Source of the DNA: RYN-230 sp963723595
GTDB lineage: Bacteria > Actinomycetota > Actinomycetes > Streptosporangiales > Streptosporangiaceae
Length of the DNA stretch: 64,000 bases
Assembly (NCBI GenBank): GCA_963723595.1
Contig: CAVRRQ010000006.1
Location: 1,612,001 to 1,676,000 of the forward strand
Direction of reading: 5' to 3'
The notes beneath the pieces were generated by a model. It had not been told where the DNA came from. It did no database searches and saw only the letters and a list, made by a program, of their open reading frames with translations. Shown piece after piece: positions 9,552 through 19,989 of this stretch; within the stretch, counting starts at the first letter, position 1, and each line of letters begins with the position of its first letter. The translations under genes and the position numbers were made by a program.

Positions 9552-10929
9552 TCATCCAGCTGGGTCGTGCCACAGGTCCCGGGCCGGCAGCAGCCGGTCG
9601 GCTTCCTTGGGGCCCCAGGTGGCCTTGGCGTACGGGTGGACCGGGACCGCGTCGCCGAGGATCGGGTCGACCACCCGCCACGCGGCCTCCACCGTGCCCT
9701 GCTGGGCGAACAGCCACCGGTCGGCGTCCAGCGCCGCGCCGATGAGCCGGTCGTAGGGCCGCATGTCCGACCCGGGCCGTTGCGCGAACGCCAGCTCCTC
9801 CATGGCGGGCTCCCAGCCGGCCCCCGGCTTCTTGCCCGCCAGGCCGACGCCGACCGCCGTCTCCGGCCAGACCCGGAAGCGCAGCGTGTTGTTGTCCGGC
9901 AGCGGGTCCAGGCCGAACACGTCGTACGGGGCCCGCTGGAACCGCACCGTCACCTCGGTCGCGGTCACCGGCAGGCACTTGCCCGCCCGGATCAGCACCG
10001 GGACGCCGGCCCAGCGCCACGAGTCGACGGCCAGCCGGATCGCGGTGAACGTCTCCACGGTCGAGTGCGGGGCCACGCCGTTCACGCTGGTGTAGCCCTC
10101 GTACTGGCCGCGGACCGTCTCCTCCGGGGTCAGCGGCCGGATGGCGGAGATCAGCCGGGCCTTCGAGTCCCGCCAGGTGCCCAGGTCCTGGCCGTCCGGC
10201 GGGTCGGCCATCACGGTCGCGAGGACCTGCAGCATGTGGTTCTGCACCACGTCCCGGGTGGCGCCCGGTGCGGTCGTAGAACGCGCCCCGGTCGGAGACG
10301 TCGAACGCCTCCGCCATCGTGATCTGGATGCTCTCCACGTAGGTCCGGTTCAGCAGCGGCTCGATGAGCGCGTTGGCGAACCGGACGAACAGCACGTTCT
10401 CCACCGGGTCCAGGCCCAGCCAGTGGTCCACCCGGTAGATCGCGTCCTCCGGGAAGTACTGGTGCATGAGCTCGTTGAGGGCGATAGCGCTCTTCAGGTC
10501 GGTGCCGAACGGCTTCTCGACCATGATCCGGTTGCCCTTGGCCCGGCCCGCGGTCGCGATGCCCTGCGCGATCCGGCCGAACAGCACCGGCGGCACCTCG
10601 AGGTAGAACAGGATCTGCTGGCCGTCGCCGACCGCGTCCGACATCGCGTGGTACGTGGCGTCGTCGCCGAGGTCGCCGTCCACGTAGCGGAGCAGGCCGA
10701 GCATTGTGGCGGCGGCCGGGCTGGCCGGGTCCATCTGGTTCAGCTTGAGCGAGGCGACCGCGTAGTCGCGGAACTGGTCGAGGCCCCAGCCGTTCTTGGC
10801 CACCCCGATCACGGGCACGTCCAGCACCCCGCGGTCCACCAGCCCGACCAGGGCCGGGAAGGTCTCCAGTTTCGCGAGGTCACCGGTCGCGCCGAAGATC
10901 ACCAGTGCGTCAACCTGGTCTGCTGCCAT
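9552..10929 (-). CDS. zwf: Glucose-6-phosphate dehydrogenase (one frame slip; divergent active-site motif)
   Basis: This enzyme oxidises glucose-6-phosphate in the first step of the pentose phosphate pathway. The ATG at 10929 is preceded by AAGGAG. The N-terminal dinucleotide motif is GATGDLAKLETFPAL. The substrate segment reads RVDHWLGLDPVEN instead of the classical RIDHYLGKETVQN: the catalytic His is kept, but the usual Lys after LG is Leu, so this belongs to a divergent branch. The frame slips near 10264 in a CCC run (GGG on the coding strand); removing one base joins DRTGATRDVVQNHML perfectly. The C-terminal half then runs to the stop at 9552. The slip looks like a sequence error. The neighbouring ndh-like and GH15 genes fit a carbohydrate-oxidation locus. 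Confidence 0.88.
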
Positions 10930-11116
10930 CTAGGCTCCTTGTGGTCCTCGTGACTAGTGGAGCGCAGGCGCCGCCCGCGGGCATCGCCTGGCAGGGGTGA
11001 AGGTCCGGCGCCACCCTAGCCCTCTTCAGCGCGCGCGCAGGAGCCAGACGTCGCGCTGGAACGGCCAGGCCGTACGCCCGGCCCGTGATGATCGGACTCT
11101 GCTGTCCGGACTGTGC

Positions 11117-11394
11117 TCAGGAGAGCGGCGTGGCGTGCTCCTGGGTGCCGTTGCGCCACGTGGTGGCGCCGGCGGCGGTCGCGGCCTTGGCCCGGTGCCA
11201 GTGGTGGCGGGCCAGTTCGGTCGGCGGCACCTCCTGGCGATTCGCCCAGTCCCGCACCGCGCGGCGATACAGGTGCCGCTGACCACGATCCCGGCCAGGC
11301 CCAGGACGCCGCTGAGCCCCATGAGCACACCGCCCACGATCAGCGGCCTGCCGTTCAGCCGGAACGCGCGCTCAGGGTTTCTGCTGTTCGTCAT
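11117..11394 (-). CDS. Small single-pass membrane protein (one frame slip)
   Basis: This is a predicted protein of about 92 residues starting at ATG 11394. Residues 14-40 contain RPLIVGGVLMGLSGVLGLAG, a membrane helix. After the helix the original frame decays, while the next frame continues as HLYRRAVRDWANRQEVPPTE, then ELARHHWHRAKAATAAG and a stop at 11117. Restoring one G at about 11278 joins them. The Trp/Arg-rich tail after a single helix is a layout I associate with small actinobacterial proteins of unknown function. It has no obvious operon partner; the GMC oxidoreductase is divergent. Confidence 0.6.
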
Positions 11395-11526
11395 GGCCAG
11401 CCACCTTGCCCGGCCGGGGATCGGCGGGCATCATCCTGGCGGGGTGATTGGGCCTGGTCCGCAGGTACCGGCTCGTCACCCGGGGAAGGCGATGTACGCG
11501 GCGGGCGCTACCGCCATAGTGGGACC

Positions 11527-13082
11527 GTGACCGAACGCTATGACGTGATCATCATCGGGACCGGCGCCGGCGGGGGCACCCTGGCGCACACCCTGGCCCC
11601 GTCCGGGAAGAAGATCCTGCTCCTGGAGCGCGGCGATTTCCTGCCCCGCGAAATGGACAACTGGAACCCGGAGCCGGTGTTCGTGGACGGGAAATACATC
11701 ACCCACGACACCTGGTACGACGCGGACGGAAAGCCATTCCAGCCGCAGGTGCACTACTACGTCGGCGGGGCCACCAAGATGTACGGCGCCGCGCTGTACC
11801 GGCTGCGGCCCGCCGACTTCGGCGAGATCAAGCACGTGGACGGGCTCTCGCCGGCCTGGCCGCTCAGCTACGACGAGTTCGAGCCCTGGTACACCAAGGC
11901 CGAGTGGCTCTACCAGGTGCACGGGGCGCACGGCGAGGACCCCACCGAGGGCCACTGGTCGCAGGCAGTACCCCTGGCCCGCGGTCACCCACGAGCCCCG
12001 GATCCAGCAGCTGGCCAACGACCTGCAGGCCGGCGGGTACCAGCCGTTCCACGCGCCGTGCGGGATCCTGCTGGACGAGGCCCGCCGCCCGGCCAGCGCC
12101 TGCATCCGCTGCGCCTGGTGCGACGGCTACCCGTGCCTGGTGCACGCCAAGTCCGACGCGGAGACCATCGCGGTCCGCCCGGTGCTGGACCTGCCCAACG
12201 TGACCCTGCTGACCGGGGCCGAGGTGCTCAGCCTGGAGACCGGCTCCGGCGGGCGGGAGGTCACCGGCGTGGTGGTGTCCCGGGGCGGCCAGCGGGAGGT
12301 CTACCAGGGCGACATCGTGGCCCTGTCGGCCGGCGCCACCAACAGCGCCAAGATCCTGCTCCGCTCGGCCAGCGACGAGCACCCCGGCGGCCTGGCCAAC
12401 GGATCCGGCCAGGTGGGCCGCAACTACATGTTCCACAACAGCAAGGCCATGGTGGCGCTGGGCAAGGAGCGCAACGACACCGTCTACCAGAAGACGCTGT
12501 CGGTGAACGACTTCTACCTGGCCGGCGACGGCCGGGAATGGCCGCTGGGCAACATCCAGATGCTGGGCAAGTCCAACGCCGAGGCGATGAAGGGCGAGGA
12601 GCCGAAGCTGACCAAGCTGGCCCCGCACTGGAGCCTGGAGGAGGTGGCGGCGCACGCCGTGGACCTCTGGCTGACCACCGAGGACCTGCCCAAGCCGGAG
12701 AACCGGGTGACCGTGGACTCCGGCGGGAACGTGCACCTGGCCTACACGCCGACCAACGACGCGCGAGGCGGCCGGGCTGTACAAAGAGGTCAAGACCATG
12801 CTGAACCACGTCGGCATGGCGTCCCACCACATCCTCGACAAGAACTACTACATGAAGATGAACGTCGCGCTGGCCGGCGTGGCCCACCAGTCCGGCACCT
12901 GCCGGTTCGGCGCCGACCCGGCCACGTCCGTGCTCGACCTCAACTGCAAGGCCCACGAGCTCGACAACCTGTACGTGGTGGACACCAGCTTCTTCCCGAG
13001 CATCGGGGCGGTGAACCCGGCCCTGACCGCGATGGCCAACGCCATCCGCGTCGGCGAGCACCTCACCGGCCGGTTGGCGTAG
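11527..13082 (+). CDS. GMC family FAD-dependent oxidoreductase (two frame slips)
   Basis: This is a soluble flavoenzyme of about 517 residues that oxidises alcohols or sugars. The GTG start at 11527 opens with TERYDVIIIGTGAGGGTLA, the FAD dinucleotide motif. The middle part carries CIRCAWCDGYPCLVHAKSDA, a Cys-rich stretch seen in GMC enzymes of this type. The C-terminal block SGTCRFGADPATSVLD and SIGAVNPALTAMANA is the GMC catalytic/FAD end, with His in the AHQSGT segment. The frame moves by +1 near 11967 and again near 12763; deleting one base at each site gives one continuous protein. The upstream ribosome site is weak. The substrate is unknown; choline, glucose and cholesterol oxidases belong to the same superfamily. 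Confidence 0.88.
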
Positions 13083-13231
13083 CCCGCCCGCCGACGTTTC
13101 CCGCCCGATCCCGCCTGCGCGGGGCCGCCGCCAGCCGACGTTTCCCGGGCGACGTGCGTCTGAGGGGTGATTTGCCCGATTGCGAGCACGCTGCGCGGGG
13201 AACGTGGAAGTCGATCATGGAAGTGCTGCGC

Positions 13232-13272
13232 GGGCCAGGGGCCAGGGGCCAGGGGCCGGGGGCCGGGGGCTG
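13232..13272 (+). repeat. GGCCAGG / GGCCGGG heptamer run
   Basis: Five to six head-to-tail heptamers (GGCCAGG changing to GGCCGGG) lie between the GMC gene and the lipoprotein gene. The 285-base gap holds nothing else that I can name. Confidence 0.6.
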
Positions 13273-13367
13273 AGGGCGGTCGGGGAGCTGAGGGCGGCCG
13301 GCCGGCCGGGCAACTAGCCCGGAACGGGTGACGACGGGGGCGCGGGCAGGCGGCAGCGTGGCGCGGT

Positions 13368-13831
13368 ATGAGGGCTGGACTGGCTGGCGTGGTTCTCGTC
13401 GCTGCGGCCGTGCTGCTGGGCGCGGGCTGCTCGTCTGGCGGGAGTCCGGCCGCGAGCAGCCCGTCACCCAGCCCTTCCTCGGCGGTCTGCCCCGATGTGG
13501 CCGCGCTGCGCTCGGCCATGGCCCAGGTCGGGCACCTGTCGGCCAGCGGTAACGCGCTGGACAAGCTCAAGACCGACGTCACCCGGGTCCGGGCGGACGT
13601 GGCCCGGCTGCGGACGGACGCCGGGACCGAGTGGAAGGCCCAGATCGACGCGCTCAACGCGGCCCTGGTCAAGCTGCAGATGACGCTGAAGAACATAGGC
13701 AGCCAGCCCAGCGCCACGGCCGCCGCGGCCGCGGTCTCCACCCAGCTGGCCGCCGTCACCACCAAGGCCAGCGACCTGCTCCGCACGGCCAGCGAACGCT
13801 GCCCAGCGCGTCGGCCAGCCCCTCGGCCTAA
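13368..13831 (+). CDS. Putative lipoprotein
   Basis: The protein starts with a signal peptide (MRAGLAGVVLVAAAVLLGAG) followed by the lipobox Cys in LLGAGC at residue 21, so it is probably anchored to the outer face of the membrane. A Ser/Pro linker leads to an alpha-helical domain of about 100 residues with heptad-like spacing (LDKLKTDVTRVRADVARLRT), likely a coiled coil. Close to the end the frame probably slips at about 13803 in a CCC run; restoring one C gives the ending PSASASPSA and a stop at 13831, just before the ribosome site of the GH15 gene. As written, the frame would run on to 13868. Function unknown. Confidence 0.72.
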
Positions 13832-13888
13832 CCCGCACCCTGGCCCCCCAGCACAGTCATCACCATGACTTACCTAGGAGGGGCCACC

Positions 13889-15835
13889 ATGGCGCGCTAT
13901 CCGAACATCAGCGACCACGGGCTGATCGGTGACCTGCAGACCGCGGCGCTGGTCACCACCGACGGCACGGTGGACTGGTTCTGCTGCCCTCGGTTCGACT
14001 CGCCGAGCGTGTTCGGCTCGCTGCTGGACGCCGACCAGGGCGGCTACTTCCGGGTGGCCCCGGACCGGGACGACTACGTCAGCCGGCAGCTGTACTTCCC
14101 CGACACCGCGATCCTGATCACCCGGTTCATGACCCCGGACGGGGTCGGCGAGGTCACCGACTTCATGCCGGTCACCGGGAGCCGGGCGACCAGCCACCAC
14201 CGGCTGGTCCGGCTGCTGCGGGTGGTCCGCGGGTCGATGCGGTTCGTGGTCGATATCAAGCCCCGCTTCGACTACGGCCGCCAGCCGCACCACCTGGAGA
14301 TCACTGCGGAAGGGGCGATCTTCCACACCGACGAGCTGGAACTGACCCTGCACTCGGTGGGCAGCCAGGGCACCTCCCCGCGCGACCTTGGCGCCGAGGT
14401 CGAACGGTTCGGCAATGACCTGCGCATCCACCGCACGCTGAAGGAGGGCGAGAGCGCGGGGATGGTGCTGGAGTCCATGGGCGGCCGCCCGCGCCGGCTG
14501 CCGGAGGGGGAGCTGGAGCGGCTGTCCCACGAGACCGCCGAGTTCTGGCGCGGCTGGCTGCGCAAGTCCACCTACACCGGGCGCTGGCGGGAGATGGTGA
14601 CCCGCTCGGCGATGACGCTCAAGCTGATGACCTACGCCCCGTCCGGCGCGCTGGTGGCCGCGCCCACCGCCGGGCTGCCGGAGCAGGTGGGGGGCGAGCG
14701 CAACTGGGACTACCGCTACACCTGGATCAGGGACGCGTCGTTCTCGGTGCACGCCCTGCTCGGGCTGGGGTACGCGGAGGAGGCGGCGGCCTTCGGCGTC
14801 TGGGTCCGGGACCGGCTGGTCGAGCACAAGGGCAGCAACGGCGACTGCCCGCTGCGGATCATGTACCGGGTGGACGGGTCCTCGGACCTGACCGAGGAGA
14901 CCCTCGACCACTGGGAGGGCTGGCGCGGCTCGCGCCCGGTCCGGATCGGCAACGGCGCGTCCGGCCAGCTCCAGCTGGACATCTTCGGCGAGGCCATGGA
15001 CGCCATGGCCCAGGCGGACGCGCACGGGCTGCAGCCCGCCCACGTGGGCTGGACCGCGATCGTGAACATGATGGACTGGCTCTGCGAGCACTGGGACCAG
15101 CCCGAGGAAGGCATCTGGGAGACCCGCGGCGGCCGCAAGGACTTCACCTACGGGCGCTTCCAGTGCTGGGTGGCGCTGGACCGCGCGATCCGGCTCGCCG
15201 AGCGCCGGGGCCGGCCCGCGGACATCCTGCGCTGGCGGTCCGAGCGGGACCGCGTCTACCGGCAGGTCATGGAGCGCGGCTGGAACCCCAAGGAACGCGC
15301 CTTCGTCCAGCACTACGGCACCGACGTGCTCGACTCCTCGCTGCTGCTGATGCCGCTGATGGGGTTCGTGTCGCCGTTCGACCCGATGTGGCTGGACACG
15401 CTGGAGGCCATGGACAAGAAGCTGGTCTCGGACAGCCTGGTGTACCGCTACGACCCCAGCGCCTCGCCCGACGGGCTGCGCGGGAAGGAGGGCACGTTCT
15501 CGCTGTGCACGTTCTGGTACGTGGACGCGCTGGCCCGGTCGGGGCGCATGGAGGAGGCGGCGCTGACCTTCCAGAAGATGCACACCTACGCCAACCACCT
15601 CGGGCTGTACTCCGAGGAGATCGGGCTTACCGGCGAGCAGCTCGGCAACTTCCCGCAGGCGTTCAGCCACCTGTCGCTGATCAACGCCGCGATCAACCTC
15701 GACTACCAGCTCGATCACGGGCTGCTGGACACGCGGCCGATGCTGTCCCGGGTCCGTCACGACCCCGGCCAGCCGGCCTGCGCTGAGTCCGCCCCGCCCG
15801 CGCCGGCGCCGCCCCCGGTCACCGGCTGGCGCTGA
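13889..15835 (+). CDS. Glycoside hydrolase family 15 protein, second copy
   Basis: This is a 648-residue GH15 enzyme beginning MARYPNISDHGLIGDLQTAA. The ATG at 13889 follows AGGAGGGG with a 5-base gap; an in-frame ATG at 13865 lacks this. NWDYRYTWIRDASFSVHALL near residue 275 and the barrel C-terminus (EIGLTGEQLGNFPQAFSH) are typical of the family. This copy belongs to a sub-branch about 50 residues longer than the copy at 589-2388, mainly because of the DSS/ETR-rich loops and a Pro-rich tail. It is probably cytoplasmic and acts on an alpha-glucoside such as trehalose. It sits directly downstream of the lipoprotein gene and may share its transcript. Confidence 0.92.
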   Translation: MARYPNISDHGLIGDLQTAALVTTDGTVDWFCCPRFDSPSVFGSLLDADQGGYFRVAPDRDDYVSRQLYFPDTAILITRFMTPDGVGEVTDFMPVTGSRATSHHRLVRLLRVVRGSMRFVVDIKPRFDYGRQPHHLEITAEGAIFHTDELELTLHSVGSQGTSPRDLGAEVERFGNDLRIHRTLKEGESAGMVLESMGGRPRRLPEGELERLSHETAEFWRGWLRKSTYTGRWREMVTRSAMTLKLMTYAPSGALVAAPTAGLPEQVGGERNWDYRYTWIRDASFSVHALLGLGYAEEAAAFGVWVRDRLVEHKGSNGDCPLRIMYRVDGSSDLTEETLDHWEGWRGSRPVRIGNGASGQLQLDIFGEAMDAMAQADAHGLQPAHVGWTAIVNMMDWLCEHWDQPEEGIWETRGGRKDFTYGRFQCWVALDRAIRLAERRGRPADILRWRSERDRVYRQVMERGWNPKERAFVQHYGTDVLDSSLLLMPLMGFVSPFDPMWLDTLEAMDKKLVSDSLVYRYDPSASPDGLRGKEGTFSLCTFWYVDALARSGRMEEAALTFQKMHTYANHLGLYSEEIGLTGEQLGNFPQAFSHLSLINAAINLDYQLDHGLLDTRPMLSRVRHDPGQPACAESAPPAPAPPPVTGWR

Positions 15836-16056
15836 ATCCTCATCCGCCGCGGCCCCGTGCCCTCACCCGCCACGGGTGAGGCCGCGCGTTTCCGGCCGGG
15901 CCCAATTATGGGTTACAGGGAGCCGGAAGGCGGCGCGGTTGATACCAGCCGGCCCCGGGTATGACCCGCAAAGGCGTCTGACCTGCACATTCACCCCAAG
16001 GGATGAGGATGGCTGGCGATGGTGCCGCAGGTGTGGGGGTCTCGGGGGGGAATTCC

Positions 16057-18950
16057 ATGACAAGCACCATGAACGGGGCGGAGCCAGGCGCGACGCGGTG
16101 CGGGCCGATGCGGCGCCGCTGCGCGTTCAGGAGCGCAGCGGGCCGGTGCGGGCTCACGCCAGCGTCGCCACGGCACCGCCGGGCCAGCAGCAGCCGCGGT
16201 TCCTCGAGGACAAGCTCCAGGTCCCGCAGCCGCATTTCCCGGTGCTGCGCCGGCGGCGCATCACCGGCCTGCTCGACCAGGCCGCGCGGAACCGGGTGAC
16301 GCTGATCTCCGGGCCGGCCGGGGCCGGGAAGACCGTGGCCTGCGCCACCTGGGCCGCCGCGCCCGCGCAGGCCCGCCGGGTGGTGTGGCTCACCCTGGAC
16401 GCCGAGGACCAGCAGGCCTGGTTCTGGGCCTACGTGTGTGCCGGGCTGGCCCGGCTGCGGCCCATCCCGGCCGAATCACTGCGCGTCGCTCGAGGACGTG
16501 TCACCGGACGGGTTCCCGTTGCGGCTCGTCGAAGCGGCCCAGACGTTCACCGAGCCGGTCATCCTGGTGCTGGACGACATCCACGAGCTCACCGACACGG
16601 CCGTGCTGGGCGGGATCGACCTGCTGATCCGGCACGCGCCCGCCACCCTGCGGCTGGTCCTGTCCGCCCGGCAGCCGCCCGCGCTGCAGCTGGCCCGGCT
16701 GCGCGTCGCCGGCGAGCTGGCCGACATCGGCGGCCACGACCTGGCCTGCACCAGCGACGAAGCGGACGCCTACTTCTCCATGCTCGGCCTGGACGTGGAC
16801 CCCGGGGCCCGGGACGCGCTGCTGCGCCGGACCCAGGGCTGGATGGCGGGCCTGCGGCTGGCCGCGATGGCGGGCCCGGTCCGACCCGGAACCCGGCGCG
16901 GCCATCACCGACCTGGCCGGTGACGAGCCGATCGTCACCGACTACCTGTGGGACGAGGTGCTGGTCAAGCAGGACCCGGCCACGCGCATGTTCCTGCTCC
17001 GGACTTGCCTCGCCGAGCAGGTGTCCGGTGACCTGGCCGACGCGCTGACCGGGCAGTCCGGCAGCGCCCGGACGCTGGACCGGCTCAGCCGGGAGAACAG
17101 CTTCGTGGACGCGGTGGACCGCGAGCGCGGCGAGTACGCCTACCACCCGCTGCTCCGCCAGGTCCTCACCGCCGGGCTGCACCGGGAGATCCCGCACGAG
17201 ATCCCGGTGCTGCTGCGCCGGGCGGCCCGCTGGTACGCGGCGCATGACCAGCCCATCGCCTCGGTGCGCTGCGCGGCCGAGGCGCAGGACTGGGACTACG
17301 CCGCGCAGACCCTGGCCGAGGCCGGGGCCGGGGTGGCGGCCCCCGGATCTGACCGCCGACCTGGAGAGCGTGCTGTCCCTGTTCCCCGCGGACCGCTCCG
17401 CCGACGACCCGGCGGTCGCCGCGGCGTGGGCCGCCGCCCGGCTCTGGGACGGTGACCGCGACGGGGCGGCCGCCTACCTCGACAGCGGGGACCGGGCGCT
17501 GCGCCGCGCGGTCCCGGCCATGCAGCGGATCATGGAGCCCACGCTGGCCGCGCTGCGGGTCATGCTGGCCGGCGGCCGGACCGATCCTGACCCGGCTCTG
17601 CTGGTGGAGGCCCGCACGCTGGCCGAGCGGTCGCAGGCGGCCGCCAGCACCCAGCCCGAGCACCGGGCCGTGGGCCTGCTGTGGTTCGCGCTGGGGGTGG
17701 CCCGGCTGCGCCGCTGGGAGATCCAGCCCGCCCGGCACGCGCTGCGGCACGCCGACCGGCAGCTCGCCGCGGGCAACCTGGCCGCGCTGCAGGCCCGGGC
17801 CCGGGCCTGGCGGGCGCTGGCCGAGGCCTGGAACGGCGACCTGTCCGCGGCCCGGCGGTCCGCCGCGGACGTGCTGGCCGGCCTGGGCGGCCTCGAGCCA
17901 GGCCTGGCCGAGGCCAGCCGGGCGGAGCTTGGAGCCTGGGGCGCGGGCTGGAACCCGGGCGCCGGGACCGCGGCCGCGGCCGCACGGGGTGCCGGAACCG
18001 CGGCGGGGGCCGGGAAGGCCCAGGCCGCCGAGCTCGCGGCGCTGGCCCAGGCGCTGGTCAGCCTGCGCCGGGACGACCTGTCCACGGCGCAGCGGCTGCT
18101 GGAGGGCATCGACCCCGGGCTGACCGGCCAGTTCCCCGGGGAACCGCCGGTGAGCGCGGTCGCGGCCCTGATCCGGGCCCGCGTCCTGCTCGCGGACGGC
18201 GACGCCACCGCGGCCACCGCGCAGCTGTCCCGGCTCCGCGAGACGTGGGGACCGGCCCACCCGGCGCTGGCCGACGTGCTGACCATCGCCGAGGGCGAGG
18301 TGGCCCTGCGGGTCGGCAACACCGGCCGGGCCCGCGCGGTCCTGCTGCTGGTCGAGGAGGGCGAGCACTTCGACCGGGCCGACGGCCGGCTGCTGCGCGG
18401 CGGACTGCTGATCGCCGAGGGTGACTTCAAGAGCGCGCTGGAGGCCGTCGAGCCGTGCCTGGACGGCGCGGCCGACGGGGTGACGCTCCAGGAGCAGATC
18501 TCCGGGCTGCTGATCGCGGCGGCCGCGCAGCGCCGCCTCGGATCCACCGACGAGGCCGCGGCGCTGCTCGAGCAGGCGCTGGCGCTGGCCGAGCCGGACG
18601 GCGCCTACCGGGCCTTCCTGGACGGGGGCGGCTCGGTCCGCTCGGCGATGACCGTGCTGATCCAGCCGACCAGCCGCCACGCCGGCTTCGCCGGGCGCAT
18701 CCTGGAGCGGTTCGACGCCCAGGCGCCCCGGCCCGCGGGCCCGGCGGACGCGGTGAGCGTGCCGCTGACCGACAGCGAGCGGGCCGTGCTGCGCTTCCTC
18801 CCCTCGCACATGACCAACGAGGAGATCTCCCAGGCCCTGTTCCTGTCCATCAACACGGTCAAGACCCACCTGCGCTCGGCCTACCGGAAGCTGGGGGTCA
18901 GTTCCCGCCGCGAGGCCATCGCCCGGGGGCGCCGGCTCGGGCTCCTCTGA
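16057..18950 (+). CDS. LuxR-family LAL/MalT-type ATPase regulator (about four frame slips)
   Basis: This is a large transcription regulator of about 960 residues. The N-terminal ATPase has the Walker A motif GPAGAGKT near 16310 and Walker B (VILVLDDIHEL) near 16560. A winged-helix/TPR-like helical middle follows. The C-terminus is a LuxR helix-turn-helix (LTDSERAVLRFLPSHMTNEE, then SINTVKTHLRSAYRKLGVSS). The family senses small molecules or protein partners with the TPR part. The frame slips by +1 at about 16480, 16881 and 17341; each is repaired by deleting one base. A fourth slip near 16100 is likely if the ATG at 16057 (after a G-rich ribosome site) is the true start; otherwise the start is an in-frame GTG a little further downstream. 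A long inverted repeat at 18973-19013 follows. No target operon is obvious. Confidence 0.85.
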
Positions 18951-18972
18951 CGCCCGGCTCACCCCGCACGTC

Positions 18973-19013
18973 CCCTAACGAACCGTGTCGCTGGAATGAA
19001 CGGTTCGTTAGGG
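18973..19013. terminator. 13-bp inverted repeat between convergent genes
   Basis: CCCTAACGAACCG at 18973-18985 is exactly complementary to 19001-19013 with a 15-base spacer. It lies between the stop of the LuxR gene (18950) and the stop of the HdeD-like gene (19031), so a bidirectional terminator is the simplest reading. A protein-binding palindrome is the alternative, because the arms are AT-containing and the spacer is long. Confidence 0.6.
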
Positions 19014-19030
19014 AACGAGGGTCGCGTGGG

Positions 19031-19699
19031 TTACGAGAGGGCTGCCTTGGCGACGTGCCGCACCTGGAACGCCATCACGGCCAGCATGATCCCGTAAGCC
19101 AGCAGCCAGATGCCCATGACCCAGAGCAGGATGTGCAGCGAGATCGTGGGCCAGAACATCACGATCAGGCCGGCGGCCAGGCTCAGCACGCCGGCGAAGG
19201 CCCGCAGCCCGCGCCCGGTGCCGGGCCCCGATGTGGCCGCCACGCCCAGGTCCACGATCCCGTGCAGGGTCCAGAACACCCCGACGATGAACGCGAGCAG
19301 GACCACGGTGACGTCGAGGTGCCGCAGGCAGTAGAACCCGGCCAGGGCGGCCAGCAGGCCGATGAGGACGTAGGCCGCCCGCGTGCCGCCGCTGAGGCCG
19401 CCCGCGGCGAACCCGTGCACCAGCCGGAAGATCCCGCTGACCAGCAGCGACGCGCCGAGCAGCGCGGCCACCACGATGAGCGTCGCCTTGGGCCACACCA
19501 GCAGGATCACCCCGAGCGCGAACGTCACCACCGCGACCAGCATGAACACCTGCCAGGCCGACGCCCAGGCTACGGCGGTCTCCCGCTCGTGAAGGCCCGG
19601 GCCGGATGATCCCGCGCCGTACGGCGAGACCTCGCCGTCCAGCCCCGGCTCCGCTGGCTGGGCGTGGCGGCCCGCCGGCCCCGCTTGCTGAGCTGTCAT
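19031..19699 (-). CDS. HdeD-like (DUF308) membrane protein
   Basis: The ATG at 19699 follows GGAGG, giving 222 residues. A cytoplasmic Gly/Ala/Pro-rich N-terminus of about 50 residues is followed by six hydrophobic helices arranged as three pairs, including VFMLVAVVTFALGVILLVWP, VLIGLLAALAGFYCL and MGIWLLAYGIMLAVMAF. The repeated pair motif with ending VWP/FWP is the DUF308 pattern of the HdeD family. HdeD of enteric bacteria is linked to acid stress; the role in actinobacteria is unknown. It converges on the LuxR-type gene and is not in an operon. Confidence 0.85.
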   Translation of the reverse strand: MTAQQAGPAGRHAQPAEPGLDGEVSPYGAGSSGPGLHERETAVAWASAWQVFMLVAVVTFALGVILLVWPKATLIVVAALLGASLLVSGIFRLVHGFAAGGLSGGTRAAYVLIGLLAALAGFYCLRHLDVTVVLLAFIVGVFWTLHGIVDLGVAATSGPGTGRGLRAFAGVLSLAAGLIVMFWPTISLHILLWVMGIWLLAYGIMLAVMAFQVRHVAKAALS

Positions 19700-19846
19700 G
19701 AGTCCTCCAGGTTCGCGCACCTACGCTCACCAGCGTGCGCAGCCGCAGGCCGGGCGGGCACCACCCGCGACGGGTGAGGCGGGGTAAAAGGCGGCATGGC
19801 GGGCACCGCCACGCCGTCCGCGCCTAGGCGACCCCGCGCGGGCCAC

Positions 19847-19852
19847 TAGACT
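19847..19852 (+). promoter_or_regulatory. Probable -10 element upstream of tig
   Basis: TAGACT within CCACTAGACTGAGCGC fits the actinobacterial main sigma -10 consensus TANNNT. The same block, CACTAGACT, lies just upstream of valS. It would give tig a leader of about 130 bases. Confidence 0.4.
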
Positions 19853-19989
19853 GAGCGCCCGTAGCCGTCAGCGGCTGCGCTGGGTCGCGCGTAACCGCGT
19901 ACGAGGCGCGGCGGGAGCGGCCAGGCAGGGGACCCAGGGCGCGGCAGCGCAGCAGACTTCGAGCACATGGATCAGGGAGTGACGGCGAC

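Noticed and set aside
13874..15760. 628-residue open frame opposite the second GH15 gene
   Set aside because: It is a mirror frame of a strongly conserved enzyme; composition is typical of antisense reading in high-GC DNA.
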